Source of the DNA: a virus
DNA: 55,527 nt
IMG/VR virus record: IMGVR_UViG_3300047496_000044
Location: 1 to 55,527 of that record
Reading direction: 5' to 3' (one strand)
Made by a program: the position numbers and the translations under genes
In this document: piece by piece, positions 42,901-49,250 of the stretch
How positions within the stretch are numbered: position 1 is the stretch's first letter
How the letters are laid out: each line of letters starts with the position of its first letter
Notes under the pieces: generated by a model
Told to the model about the DNA's origin: nothing
What the model saw: the letters and a program-made list of their open reading frames with translations, nothing else
The model's database searches: none

Positions 42901-43155
42901 TTAAGCCAAGCCTATTTAGAAACAGCTCCAACATCACTATTCGTATGTAACATTTATCAGATATTAGCGGGTGGTGCTCCTGCGTCTGCATTTCTTGTGG
43001 GTACTATTACATTTAACGCAGGTTCAAGAATAGCTACGTTCTCTGGTGGACCTATAAATTTCTCAGCTGGGGATATAATAAAAGTAGTAACACCGGCTAC
43101 AGCAGACGCAACAGCTTCGGACATTGGTATTGTATTATCAGCGATAAAAAATTAG
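36994..43155 (+). CDS. giant tail-tip protein with LecA-like and PA14-like domains
   Basis: This 2053-residue protein starts directly after the tape measure stop, the place of distal tail and tip proteins. The N-terminal 60 residues (VFINNGSGNVDYTRYVVDGSLNIEDSVNVPT) fit a tail hub/baseplate opening. Residues about 77-228 resemble a LecA-type lectin fold (VSGTVSRKSG, then SAPFAVGNNFVG...LLLGINDTILFSDNVGSWVFSV), with a related but rearranged copy near 585-700. Residues 1450-1593 look like a PA14 domain (GNWTFVVNHDDAFLFGIQG). FN3-like segments lie around 1210-1270. It probably binds host surface sugars. Confidence 0.75.
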   Translation: MKVFINNGSGNVDYTRYVVDGSLNIEDSVNVPTLISFQLSNIDQLFVVPRRSSYVTVQSEIYLDSSSGISNTPISNITVTGTDQPWVITGGLNSGYSYNSGGTGTSPASISVVAGQTYTLNYVSGTVSRKSGTYGFYGPTGDPTNPGPSSPQTSGWPGFWCAPNTCNAGCCIGAWADSSGNLVSAPFAVGNNFVGTAPGGATQLLLGINDTILFSDNVGSWVFSVGVVAFKILATGFITTEPERTYLGLSQGTKSTSKIATVQNQVYTYNINVTSDEWLLNVKTVPYIPAFVNQTDSQILANIATALAPGFFNTTLMASGTLVPYFAYDPSQTWSDVAKTFADANRYHYKVINKQIIYQPFGDKPLGIAYDDTTQKEKSLSPLELKTSLVTVPPVNDCIVIGDVEPQTNWDNYFIGDGFTSNFQLKHQVFQGTSSELLSDDWTESSFTQGTWTVNDPLGVCILADGNGNAVGALNVIQKGSVGVYTPQNLATYIQAQNGLELGGGINLQHGQIIFNDTASGGGGIIGGIYGTSTFLPGNCLAGFGITGQQGFGPVNIYDVETLPTSSTVNLTYIRFLASSINGACLLGAWTDNTGQLKALPFLVGIGIQATVPAGVTKLSLGVNDWQYGNNSGSWVISVNGSNVTVQSTTAPWNLGGSLNSAYPFNNAGTTAPITVNVTPGQTITINYVSGTVSLGPGHPSVDSNGDATDIPATGIEARPGNFAAITYSAIVQSLGPWVPGYVIKGTGFAAAASIMNGKSFTITAINPTTGIITVVGLQTYSSHYGPTADSGTVSSSVNDVLVTASGAAGIVVQPILNGQYVGTQVVSQINHQYVLQTWIGANTQSRYIRPYGNLTQTKYYGNQNLAASGAITFVITDVNLGNYVIEQLNPLFGLFPSAPPPVVTQYTKTNVTLPPFALYCLINGIDLNVSINYTVLSEPPQGFLTVQSLTGMSGGNNPWLPSQLSTPVVYQLGFGMINQTAQISQSGEAYELSFYTDTIPSVGARIRFLSWSAGQSVARVRDTVAVAAEAAISGDDGVRSAIMQNLSPLPRTSDECEAAAAAAILDREYPQFQGSYTVVTVPFRYESLFSPSLYDYPKSGEFFYVNSLVRGVTGQNFFVNTARISVVELKQEVLNISIDYGPDLYLERLLPSFLEREQNILVPTQTVSPPSYITLPQVLNAHLATLDNAQITAIVDSTTGNYVTVDLGSAPVTGCEVRNVDSGWGTQSQGRVGLFTTQTFNLTRTSRDQTWYLRTLNGSQFSRFSKALRVVYPLVPTAPTLVQADTTKAVFDYAGDVRDIYGLELRAFPISGELFFVGTPTVEDNLTQYVRTAVVVGPTIQSNVIAVYDPPSYTNPFPYSTQLGVGDIIYTTCANDNTFQGIEIISQVIAATQPTNPFYPASVTLNSANAYLYYNTSSNNGFQRTYPTLTSQAVASYANLQSLQFNSFNLNRGTDPWYQPMQVDTYDTNGMFHGYSTVAAIATQGYDMIITGSLFFPSGGNWTFVVNHDDAFLFGIQGATRVLGPQINPIGQTHTAVLNLPILGANNQAGNYQNETYIVSVPVSGNYNFEIDYTQWKDNQTLVVFAGSSFSKAQGIYPTPPGIGLGGSNGTPWEFGWFDYGQVTPDIQGQYVFGVDNVVGTVQQIQTGNYSFVASGSISGNYQGICTVLTQTPHGFNIGNTAIIGCGWSSWPATLPTPPNSGAVFCGQQVVTNVLSVTGFQFIISRFTTPAALAQGSWEQVIAATGVNFQQIQGVCSLMPTPQNLTLASGVILQRPVFAPSDLVIDFTQPDIAETLEIIQALSPNNRVGSLRAFFYNTQWDYSLPTTIPAFDVPMLVNIVIDGNTQQVEWQVQQGSPKGYRVEINDVVTGQTYNRFTVDNPLNPQGIKQFKINPLDFANTRTIVVTPFDALGDGIPVIITNASSYSISGSQSPGSYSIGCTYDGPIPISFVLIRIPLDVPIQFGTNFNLSQAYLETAPTSLFVCNIYQILAGGAPASAFLVGTITFNAGSRIATFSGGPINFSAGDIIKVVTPATADATASDIGIVLSAIKN

Positions 43156-43164
43156 GGGTGGGTT

Positions 43165-44181
43165 ATGATGCAGTTTATGGATGGGTTTGATTATTTAACA
43201 GCCGCTAATTTAGGTTTAAAGTGGGATGCGTCAGTTGGATTTGCTTTGGTAACGCCAGGAGTATATGGAAAAGGTTCAGCTGTAAGTGCTAGTAATAATG
43301 CAATGGTACACACATTAAATACGAATACAGCTAGTGGAAATAGTGCATTTCATTTTAATACACCAGCTTTGAATACAGTTATAACTATTGCGTCATGGAG
43401 AGATGGTGGGACAACCCAAGTTGATCTTCGTATGAGTGGTGGTGGAGATTTATATTTTACTCGTAATGGTACAAGCATAGGAACAGTTATACCGCCAGCG
43501 CTTAGAATAACAGCCGGTATATATTATTGGTTAGAAGCTCAAATTATCGTACATCAGACATTAGGACAATTAAAATTATACATCGGTTCTAGTTTAGCAT
43601 TAAGTCTTACAGGTTTAAATACACAGAATACAGCCAATCAGTATTTTAATCAGGTGACTATACAAGGTAATAATAGTCCGACTTTATATGATAATTACCA
43701 TTTTTGGGATCCAAGTGCCGGGGATGTAAGCGCATTTCCGTATGGTGAACATATAATAGACACAAAATTAGCTAATGCTGTAGGTTCAAATACAACATGG
43801 AACAAGGGTGGGTCAACGATCAATGCAAACAATTATCAACAGGTAAATGAAGCTAATGAAGATGGCGATACTACATATGTATTTATGTCAGCATCAGGAG
43901 CAGGTGATATTGATAGTTATGGATGGGCCACATTATCTGAATCAACTGGAACAATAGGTACAATAGCTATCAATACAATAGCAAGAATAGATGATGCTGG
44001 TCCGCACACATACGATCATTACACATTATCAGGTGGGTCATCAGCATTAAGTTCAGCTATAACGCCACTTTCTTCATATGACAACGAACAGACATTTCAA
44101 GGCACAGACCCTAATACCGGAGTAGCTTGGACTATAGCGGGGAGGAACGCAGCTCAATTCGGCTATAAGTTAATAAGCTAA
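43165..44181 (+). CDS. concanavalin/LamG-like tail fibre protein
   Basis: A 338-residue protein starting MMQFMDGFDYLTAANLGLKW, an opening common to phage tail proteins with a lectin-like beta-sandwich. Strands WLEAQIIVHQTLGQLKLYIGSSLALSL and TLYDNYHFWDPSAGDVSAFP fit a jelly-roll (LamG-like) fold, ending with a second domain (GDIDSYGWATLSESTG). Two ATGs overlap at the start (43165 and 43168). A host-binding or tip-decoration role is inferred from fold and position. Confidence 0.65.
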   Translation: MMQFMDGFDYLTAANLGLKWDASVGFALVTPGVYGKGSAVSASNNAMVHTLNTNTASGNSAFHFNTPALNTVITIASWRDGGTTQVDLRMSGGGDLYFTRNGTSIGTVIPPALRITAGIYYWLEAQIIVHQTLGQLKLYIGSSLALSLTGLNTQNTANQYFNQVTIQGNNSPTLYDNYHFWDPSAGDVSAFPYGEHIIDTKLANAVGSNTTWNKGGSTINANNYQQVNEANEDGDTTYVFMSASGAGDIDSYGWATLSESTGTIGTIAINTIARIDDAGPHTYDHYTLSGGSSALSSAITPLSSYDNEQTFQGTDPNTGVAWTIAGRNAAQFGYKLIS

Positions 44182-44182
44182 T

Positions 44183-44479
44183 ATGGCTGTAAGAATAACT
44201 CAGATACCGGTTGAAACGTCTATTGCTCCAACAGACGGAAAAGTAAGAATAACTCAGATAGCAACTGAGACATCTATTGCCCCAACAGATGGTGCCGTAA
44301 GAATAACTCAGATAGCAATAGAAACATCTATTGCATACATTGTAGCTACACAGTTAACATTTTTTGATGAAGATATAAATTACATAATGCAGCCTTGGAT
44401 GAATAGTGGAGTAAAACAGACGTTAGATGAATTTGTATATATCAAACCACAACAGCCACGTGTTTGGATTTCTTCTTAA
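44183..44479 (+). CDS. tandem-repeat tail fibre-associated protein
   Basis: A 98-residue protein whose first half is three 18-residue repeats with consensus VRITQIxxETSIAPTDGx, the third diverging at its end. The C-terminal half (LTFFDEDINYIMQPWMNSGV) is unique. It follows the lectin-like gene by one base and ends the tail module before a promoter. Probably a short fibre or spike accessory. Confidence 0.6.
   Translation: MAVRITQIPVETSIAPTDGKVRITQIATETSIAPTDGAVRITQIAIETSIAYIVATQLTFFDEDINYIMQPWMNSGVKQTLDEFVYIKPQQPRVWISS
44189..44350 (+). repeat. 54-bp tandem repeat, three units
   Basis: Units at 44189-44242, 44243-44296 and 44297-44350 share GTAAGAATAACTCAGATA at their start. The first two are close throughout; the third diverges in its last third. 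Confidence 0.9.
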
Positions 44480-44488
44480 AAAACGTCA

Positions 44489-44520
44489 TTCAAAAAATTA
44501 AACCACAAAATCTGTATAAT
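44489..44520 (+). promoter_or_regulatory. extended -10 promoter before the helicase gene
   Basis: TGTATAAT, -10 at 44515-44520, with TTCAAA at 44489-44494 (20-bp spacer). It marks the change from tail to replication genes. The helicase ATG is eight bases after the box, so the transcript would be nearly leaderless. Confidence 0.65.
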
Positions 44521-44528
44521 ATGATTAC

Positions 44529-46097
44529 ATGCCAAAATCAATTCATGTAGTCATTGACAATAGAAATTGTAGTATGAGGTCGCGTTATAACTATGACAAA
44601 CTCATACCGTACTGGAGCTATCCAGTTAATAGTTATATTTACATGAGAAGGCCATGGTATAGAAAATGTAAGATATGTAAGCGACCAAAACAAGCTCATA
44701 AGATTGGAGATGAAGGTCATAGATATGAGCCGGTATGGGACGGAAAAATAAAGCTACTAAAAAGAGATAAACTACCATCAGGATTATTCTGGGCTACGTA
44801 CAAAGAGATAGAAAAAGAAAGACACATTAAGTTCAAGATAAAAAGAGATGTAAATGTACCGTACACAAAATCAAAAAGACACTGGATACTTTCAGACGGT
44901 AAGTATGATTTTCAGAATGAATGTGTAGATAAGGTTGTGCATACCATATGCAATGGTAAAGGTGGCTTGATATTAAATGCGACCGGTTCAGGTAAGACTC
45001 GTATATTTGCAATGATAGCTTCTAGACTAGATTGTGATTTATTGTTTGTGGTAGATCAGTTGAATTTGTTGGACCAAGCTAGAAAAGACATAGCGGAACA
45101 TCTTGGAGAGAGGATTGGTAAGGTAGGTGAATCACATTTCAGATTAGGGCGCGTGACAGTTGGAACAATTCAGACGCTTCATGCCCATAGAAAAGATAAA
45201 AAATTTCTACAGTGGTTTAAACATATTGATGTAATAGCTATAGACGAAGTTCATACCATGCTAGGTAAGTCTAACTTTGATGTAATGACAATTGCAAAGC
45301 CACTAGCCACAATAGGACTCACAGCCACCCTTGGATTATCTCAGAAACAAACAAGGTTAAAAGCATATTCGTTATGTGGTCCAGTGCTTTATGAATATCC
45401 AATCAAAAAAGGTATGAAGGATGAGGTGTTGTCACAGGGTATAGGTGTACAGCTTTGCTACGCTAATCACATAGCTGACATAGCTGGGTACTCTGCTAAT
45501 GAAGCATATGATACGTACATAGTTAACAACGCTGAGAGGAATCATATTATTACCAGACTTGTTAGTAAAGCCAATAAATTAGGTAAGTATACGATTGTTC
45601 TGGTAGATAGATTAAAACATCTGGAAGATTTGTCTAAAAGACTAGACAAAAAGGACATCCTGCATAAAGTTGTCTCAGGTACGTTTAAAGGGAAGCACAT
45701 TAAGGTTTCTGAAAGAATCAAACACGTTTCTAAATTTGAAAAAGGTAAGATACGTGTAATCCTAGCTAATAAAGTAATGAAGAAAGGAGTAGATATAAAA
45801 AGAGTAGATATTGTAATCAATGCTACAGGTAGAAAGAGCAAAAATGATGCTATTCAGATATTTGGAAGAGGTGTAAGAAAGCATAAAGATAAGGCTGGAT
45901 TGATTTATATTGACATAGCAGACATAGATACTGAAAGACGAAATTGGTTTTATAAAGCTTCAAAGAGCAGAATAAAAGCATTAAAACAGATTGGAATTTC
46001 TATTCAGAAAATAGACTATACAGACGAACTTCGCATGATTGACATATTTAAGAAAGCTGAAAAATTACTTCACAAGGAGATTAAAAATGGAAGATAG
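44529..46097 (+). CDS. SF2 DNA/RNA helicase (UvsW-like)
   Basis: The 522-residue helicase has motif I LILNATGSGKTRI (near residue 147), motif II IAIDEVHTM, motif III GLTATLG, and motif VI QIFGRGVRKHKDKAG. The DEVH form and layout fit UvsW/RadD-type phage helicases that unwind branched DNA. The N-terminus has a possible small zinc site (RKCKICKRP...H). The first ATG is at 44529, without a ribosome site but next to a promoter. It heads the replication cluster. Confidence 0.9.
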   Translation: MPKSIHVVIDNRNCSMRSRYNYDKLIPYWSYPVNSYIYMRRPWYRKCKICKRPKQAHKIGDEGHRYEPVWDGKIKLLKRDKLPSGLFWATYKEIEKERHIKFKIKRDVNVPYTKSKRHWILSDGKYDFQNECVDKVVHTICNGKGGLILNATGSGKTRIFAMIASRLDCDLLFVVDQLNLLDQARKDIAEHLGERIGKVGESHFRLGRVTVGTIQTLHAHRKDKKFLQWFKHIDVIAIDEVHTMLGKSNFDVMTIAKPLATIGLTATLGLSQKQTRLKAYSLCGPVLYEYPIKKGMKDEVLSQGIGVQLCYANHIADIAGYSANEAYDTYIVNNAERNHIITRLVSKANKLGKYTIVLVDRLKHLEDLSKRLDKKDILHKVVSGTFKGKHIKVSERIKHVSKFEKGKIRVILANKVMKKGVDIKRVDIVINATGRKSKNDAIQIFGRGVRKHKDKAGLIYIDIADIDTERRNWFYKASKSRIKALKQIGISIQKIDYTDELRMIDIFKKAEKLLHKEIKNGR

Positions 46098-46338
46098 TAA
46101 AGATAGTGTCTTTATTGGATTGACTCTGGAAGAAAGAGCAAGAATAGCATGGTATACGTTAGTAACAGCAGTAAAGATTATGTTCTTGAATGATTTAGAT
46201 AGAAAGTATCTTGTACAGACTAATAAAATTCACATCAGACTACAACACATAGACGCAAAGTTGATGTTAGCAATTGGACCATCTAAGGAAATAATGAGAA
46301 AAGAAGTAGCGAAAAGAGGTAAAATTAAGAAAAGTTAA
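46087..46338 (+). CDS. small helical protein
   Basis: An 83-residue protein with an AAGGAGA site and ATG at 46087, slightly overlapping the helicase end. It is helical and basic at the C-terminus (IMRKEVAKRGKIKKS). The stop codon is embedded in an 11-bp tandem repeat. No family is recognised. Confidence 0.5.
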   Translation: MEDSKDSVFIGLTLEERARIAWYTLVTAVKIMFLNDLDRKYLVQTNKIHIRLQHIDAKLMLAIGPSKEIMRKEVAKRGKIKKS

Positions 46339-46359
46339 AGAAAAGTTAAAGAAAAGTTA
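46327..46359 (+). repeat. 11-bp tandem repeat, three units
   Basis: AAGAAAAGTTA three times in a row across the stop codon of the preceding gene. It introduces the structured gap at 46339-46500. Confidence 0.9.
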
Positions 46360-46363
46360 AGAC

Positions 46364-46457
46364 AAGGCTCCGCCTTCAATACTTTCTTTACGAAGTAAAG
46401 AAATGTATTGTAATAATACACAATTCTTTAACATAGCTTTATATAGAACATAAGCTA
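46364..46457 (+). other. three hairpins in the 162-bp non-coding gap
   Basis: AAGGC/GCCTT (46364-46376); AATAC+TTTCTTTAC paired with GTAAAGAAA+GTATT (46378-46409, 14 bp with one bulge, loop GAA); TAGCTT(t)AT paired with ATAAGCTA (46434-46457). No reading frame covers them and no poly-T follows, so they may form a structured RNA, processing site or replication element. Confidence 0.6.
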
Positions 46458-46500
46458 AAAATGTTAGTATATTCGCGCGCATCAGCTATGAAGCATACAT

Positions 46501-47091
46501 ATGAATAAACAGGAAATAATAGAAAAGGAACTCGAAGAACTGGAAGGCATCAAGGAAAATTTCTATTCAGTAGTAGAAAAAGCTGTAGGTAAAATAAGAG
46601 GTACAGACATAAGGCTATTCCTGACAGATAAAGATAAAATGAGACTGCTTATTTTAAAGACATGGACTATAAGATATAAAGTAGACTTAGACTATATTCT
46701 CAGAAACTTACTCCCATTCTGGGAAGTATTCATACAAAGACACACAAGGAAAGTCTCCAAGCAAGGATTGAATGTAAAGGTAAGTACTCTGACAGGTAAG
46801 AAAAGTGAAAGTATTCTTTTAGACACCATCAAAAAAGACTTCCCAGATAAATTGAATGAACAGATTTGGAAATCCAGAGAGATAGAGAGATTAGTAAATA
46901 GATATAAAGATAACGCTGAAAAGACAAAAGCACCATATATCAGAACACTTGAAAGATATGTTAAGCATTACAGATACAAAATGAAACAGGAAACAAAGCT
47001 ACGAGAAAGAATAGAAACAGAATTTCTTAAACGTAGATACAGAGGAAATCCATATGTCACAACACTTGAAAGATATGTTAAGCATTTATAA
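46501..47091 (+). CDS. basic coiled-coil protein
   Basis: A 196-residue Lys/Glu/Arg-rich protein, helical (EIIEKELEELEGIKENFYSVVEKAV). It contains a repeated element: APYIRTLERYVKHY near residue 142 and NPYVTTLERYVKHL at the end, reflecting a DNA direct repeat. The ATG at 46501 has no good ribosome site, so the leader structure upstream may matter. Its end overlaps the next gene. A nucleic-acid-binding replication accessory is possible. Confidence 0.5.
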   Translation: MNKQEIIEKELEELEGIKENFYSVVEKAVGKIRGTDIRLFLTDKDKMRLLILKTWTIRYKVDLDYILRNLLPFWEVFIQRHTRKVSKQGLNVKVSTLTGKKSESILLDTIKKDFPDKLNEQIWKSREIERLVNRYKDNAEKTKAPYIRTLERYVKHYRYKMKQETKLRERIETEFLKRRYRGNPYVTTLERYVKHL

Positions 47092-47422
47092 GTCAATGAA
47101 GTTCATAGACTTTGATGGTACATTAGCTAAACAGTTGCACCCTTACGATCCTAAAGTAGCAGGACCACCTATACCAGCTTCAGTGAGACTTGTTAAAAAA
47201 TGGATGGCGAATAAGGAACAAATAGTGATATTTACAAGTAGAGTATCGCCAGCGACACATAATTCATTACAGATTAAATTCGCTAAAAAGTTAATAACAG
47301 CTTGGTGTAGAAAGTATCTTGGTAAGACTTTTCCAATCACATCAGACAAACATCCGTCAGCAGAATATTGGGACAATAAAGCTCATAGAGTAGAGACAAA
47401 TACAGGAAGAGTGTTAGCATGA
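47054..47422 (+). CDS. HAD-like phosphatase
   Basis: A protein with MKFIDFDGTLA (HAD motif I, DxDGT), IVIFTSRVS (motif II, Thr/Ser) and SAEYWDNKAH (motif IV region), typical of small phage HAD phosphatases. From 47054 it is 122 residues and has AGAGGA before the ATG; from 47096 it would begin right at motif I but lacks a ribosome site. The substrate, a nucleotide or sugar phosphate, is unknown. It overlaps the following helicase ATG by four bases (ATGA). Confidence 0.75.
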   Translation: MSQHLKDMLSIYKSMKFIDFDGTLAKQLHPYDPKVAGPPIPASVRLVKKWMANKEQIVIFTSRVSPATHNSLQIKFAKKLITAWCRKYLGKTFPITSDKHPSAEYWDNKAHRVETNTGRVLA

Positions 47423-48783
47423 GTTATTGGCGTGAAGAACAATGGCTAGAACGTGTACTAGTTCCGTTATGCAGGGACAGACAGTTCTTAAAGAAAATGT
47501 CAGGTGTGTTAACAGAGAATGATTTTAAGCCGCGTAAAGGTGAAGGGTTAGTAGAAGCATATTGGATAGCTCAGGCAGCATTTAGATATTGGCGTGAATA
47601 CAAGACACCTATAGGTGGAATGCTTAGTACTGAGATGCATGATTACATACGTGAAAATAAAAAACACGTTGGAAAAAAGAACAGAGAAAAGCTTTTCTCA
47701 TTAGTAGATAACATTCAGAATGCTGAGATAGTAGCAATTGAAGCTATAGAAAAGAAGGTAATTGATTACAAAAGGCGTAGAGAAAAAGCAAGGGCAATCA
47801 AAGAGATGTTGGACTTACAGGAAAAAGGTGAACTAGACGATAAGGCATTTGATAAATTGTGCCGAAGGGCGTTAGAAAGACGAGAAGAATTACTCCAGAT
47901 AAGTGATTATACAGACACAGCAGACATAGATCGTAGAATAACAAGACGAGAAAAGAATACAGAACAAGACTATCCTGCTTTATTTATAAAGTGCATAGAC
48001 GATAACATTAGATCAATTCCACGCGGGGAGTATATATTAATACTTGCTAAGTACAATGTAGGAAAATCTACAATGGCAGTACACTTGGCAAAGGCATGGT
48101 CATATCAAGGTTTTAAAGTTATACTCTATACGTTAGAAGATCCAGGTGAAATGGTAGAAGATAGATTTGATGCAAGTCTTAGTGGCATACCTATGAAAAA
48201 GCTTTTACGAAAGTCATCCAAGCTTAGACATAGATTGAAAAAATCAATAGACAAGATGAGAGGTAGAATACGAATAGTGGATGGGTCTGAAGATGGAATG
48301 TCTATTCAGCGTATGAAGGAAGTGTATGAAAATTTTAGGAATCAAGGGTTTGCAGCTGATTTTATAATCGTAGACTACGATGAGGGTGTGAATCCAGCAG
48401 AACATTATAAAAGTGATGCGGGTGAACGTAGAGAGATGATGGAGATACACAAAGATTTTAAAAAATGGATGGCGAAAGATCAGTTGTGGGGAGCAATGTT
48501 GGCACAGACTGTTAGGGGTAAGTCTGGTGTTAGAAAAATGATTGTCACAGGGGATGATGCAGCAATAGATATTAGTAAAGTAAAACGTGCTGCATTAGGT
48601 ATAGGCTTGGGAGATGGAATAGAATCGTGGGGAGATCATGGTAGGTTTTTATACATCATGCGTCATAGGTATGATAAAGCTAGAAAAGGTTGGCCAATAG
48701 CAGGTGATTTTCAAAAGGCTGTGATCTATGACCAGGAGTTAACAGAGGAATTTATTAGACAAGAGGCTGAACAAGATACATAG
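47419..48783 (+). CDS. replicative helicase, DnaB-like
   Basis: The 454-residue protein has an N-terminal helical region like the DnaB N-domain and a C-terminal RecA-type ATPase. The P-loop reads ILAKYNVGKSTMAVHLA: the first Gly of the Walker A is replaced by Ala-Lys. VILYTLEDPGEMVEDRF is the DnaB H1a segment, FIIVDYDEG the Walker B, and LWGAMLAQTVRGKSG the H3 region. It would unwind DNA at the fork with the primase downstream. Confidence 0.8.
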   Translation: MSYWREEQWLERVLVPLCRDRQFLKKMSGVLTENDFKPRKGEGLVEAYWIAQAAFRYWREYKTPIGGMLSTEMHDYIRENKKHVGKKNREKLFSLVDNIQNAEIVAIEAIEKKVIDYKRRREKARAIKEMLDLQEKGELDDKAFDKLCRRALERREELLQISDYTDTADIDRRITRREKNTEQDYPALFIKCIDDNIRSIPRGEYILILAKYNVGKSTMAVHLAKAWSYQGFKVILYTLEDPGEMVEDRFDASLSGIPMKKLLRKSSKLRHRLKKSIDKMRGRIRIVDGSEDGMSIQRMKEVYENFRNQGFAADFIIVDYDEGVNPAEHYKSDAGERREMMEIHKDFKKWMAKDQLWGAMLAQTVRGKSGVRKMIVTGDDAAIDISKVKRAALGIGLGDGIESWGDHGRFLYIMRHRYDKARKGWPIAGDFQKAVIYDQELTEEFIRQEAEQDT

Positions 48784-48797
48784 CATAAATGCAGGGC

Positions 48798-48828
48798 TTA
48801 AAAAATAGTATTTCTAAATATGTATAAT
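48798..48828 (+). promoter_or_regulatory. extended -10 promoter inside the replication cluster
   Basis: TGTATAAT, -10 at 48823-48828, with TTAAAA at 48798-48803 (19-bp spacer). It lies in the 74-bp gap after the helicase gene and would drive the primase/nuclease genes. Confidence 0.6.
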
Positions 48829-48857
48829 ATGTGGAAGGCAATTAAAGGTAATTATTT

Positions 48858-49250
48858 ATGCGGACATTTGAAGAAATAAGATCGTTACTTAGTGTGCAGA
48901 TAAGTAAGGAAAAAAAGCGTCTCAAAACGTTTGGTACTAAAGCAAATAGTTTTGATATAGCTAATGCGATTACAAGATACGTTCAAGCTTTTATGTCAGA
49001 GAGTAGGCATAAAGAATTGAGGCATTTGGTTAAACATATACCAAAGTTAGAAGATAAGAGTTATGTAAAAGAGAGACTAAAATCAACAATGGTTATGGCT
49101 AAAGCATTACAACATACTGCGGAAGAGACTGAAAAGAAACGTCCTTGGAGATCAAAAGTCGAACAGAAAATTGACAAAAAGGAACGACAGGAACATAAGC
49201 ATGAACATAAAGGAAGCCATAGAAGTAGCAGGCGTAGAAGTTCAAGGTGA
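48858..49250 (+). CDS. basic hypothetical protein
   Basis: A 130-residue, helical protein with a very basic tail (KKERQEHKHEHKGSHRSSRRRSSR). AAAGG precedes the ATG; an ATG right after the -10 box at 48829 leads only to a 16-codon frame. It overlaps the primase start by 50 bases. The basic tail suggests DNA or RNA binding. Confidence 0.5.
   Translation: MRTFEEIRSLLSVQISKEKKRLKTFGTKANSFDIANAITRYVQAFMSESRHKELRHLVKHIPKLEDKSYVKERLKSTMVMAKALQHTAEETEKKRPWRSKVEQKIDKKERQEHKHEHKGSHRSSRRRSSR

Noticed and set aside
46339-46500. CRISPR-like array
   Set aside because: Units are 11 bp, adjacent and without spacers; it is a simple tandem repeat next to hairpins.
48829-48879. 16-codon frame right after the promoter at 48823
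   Set aside because: It begins with no gap after the -10 box, so its ATG would lie upstream of the likely transcription start.
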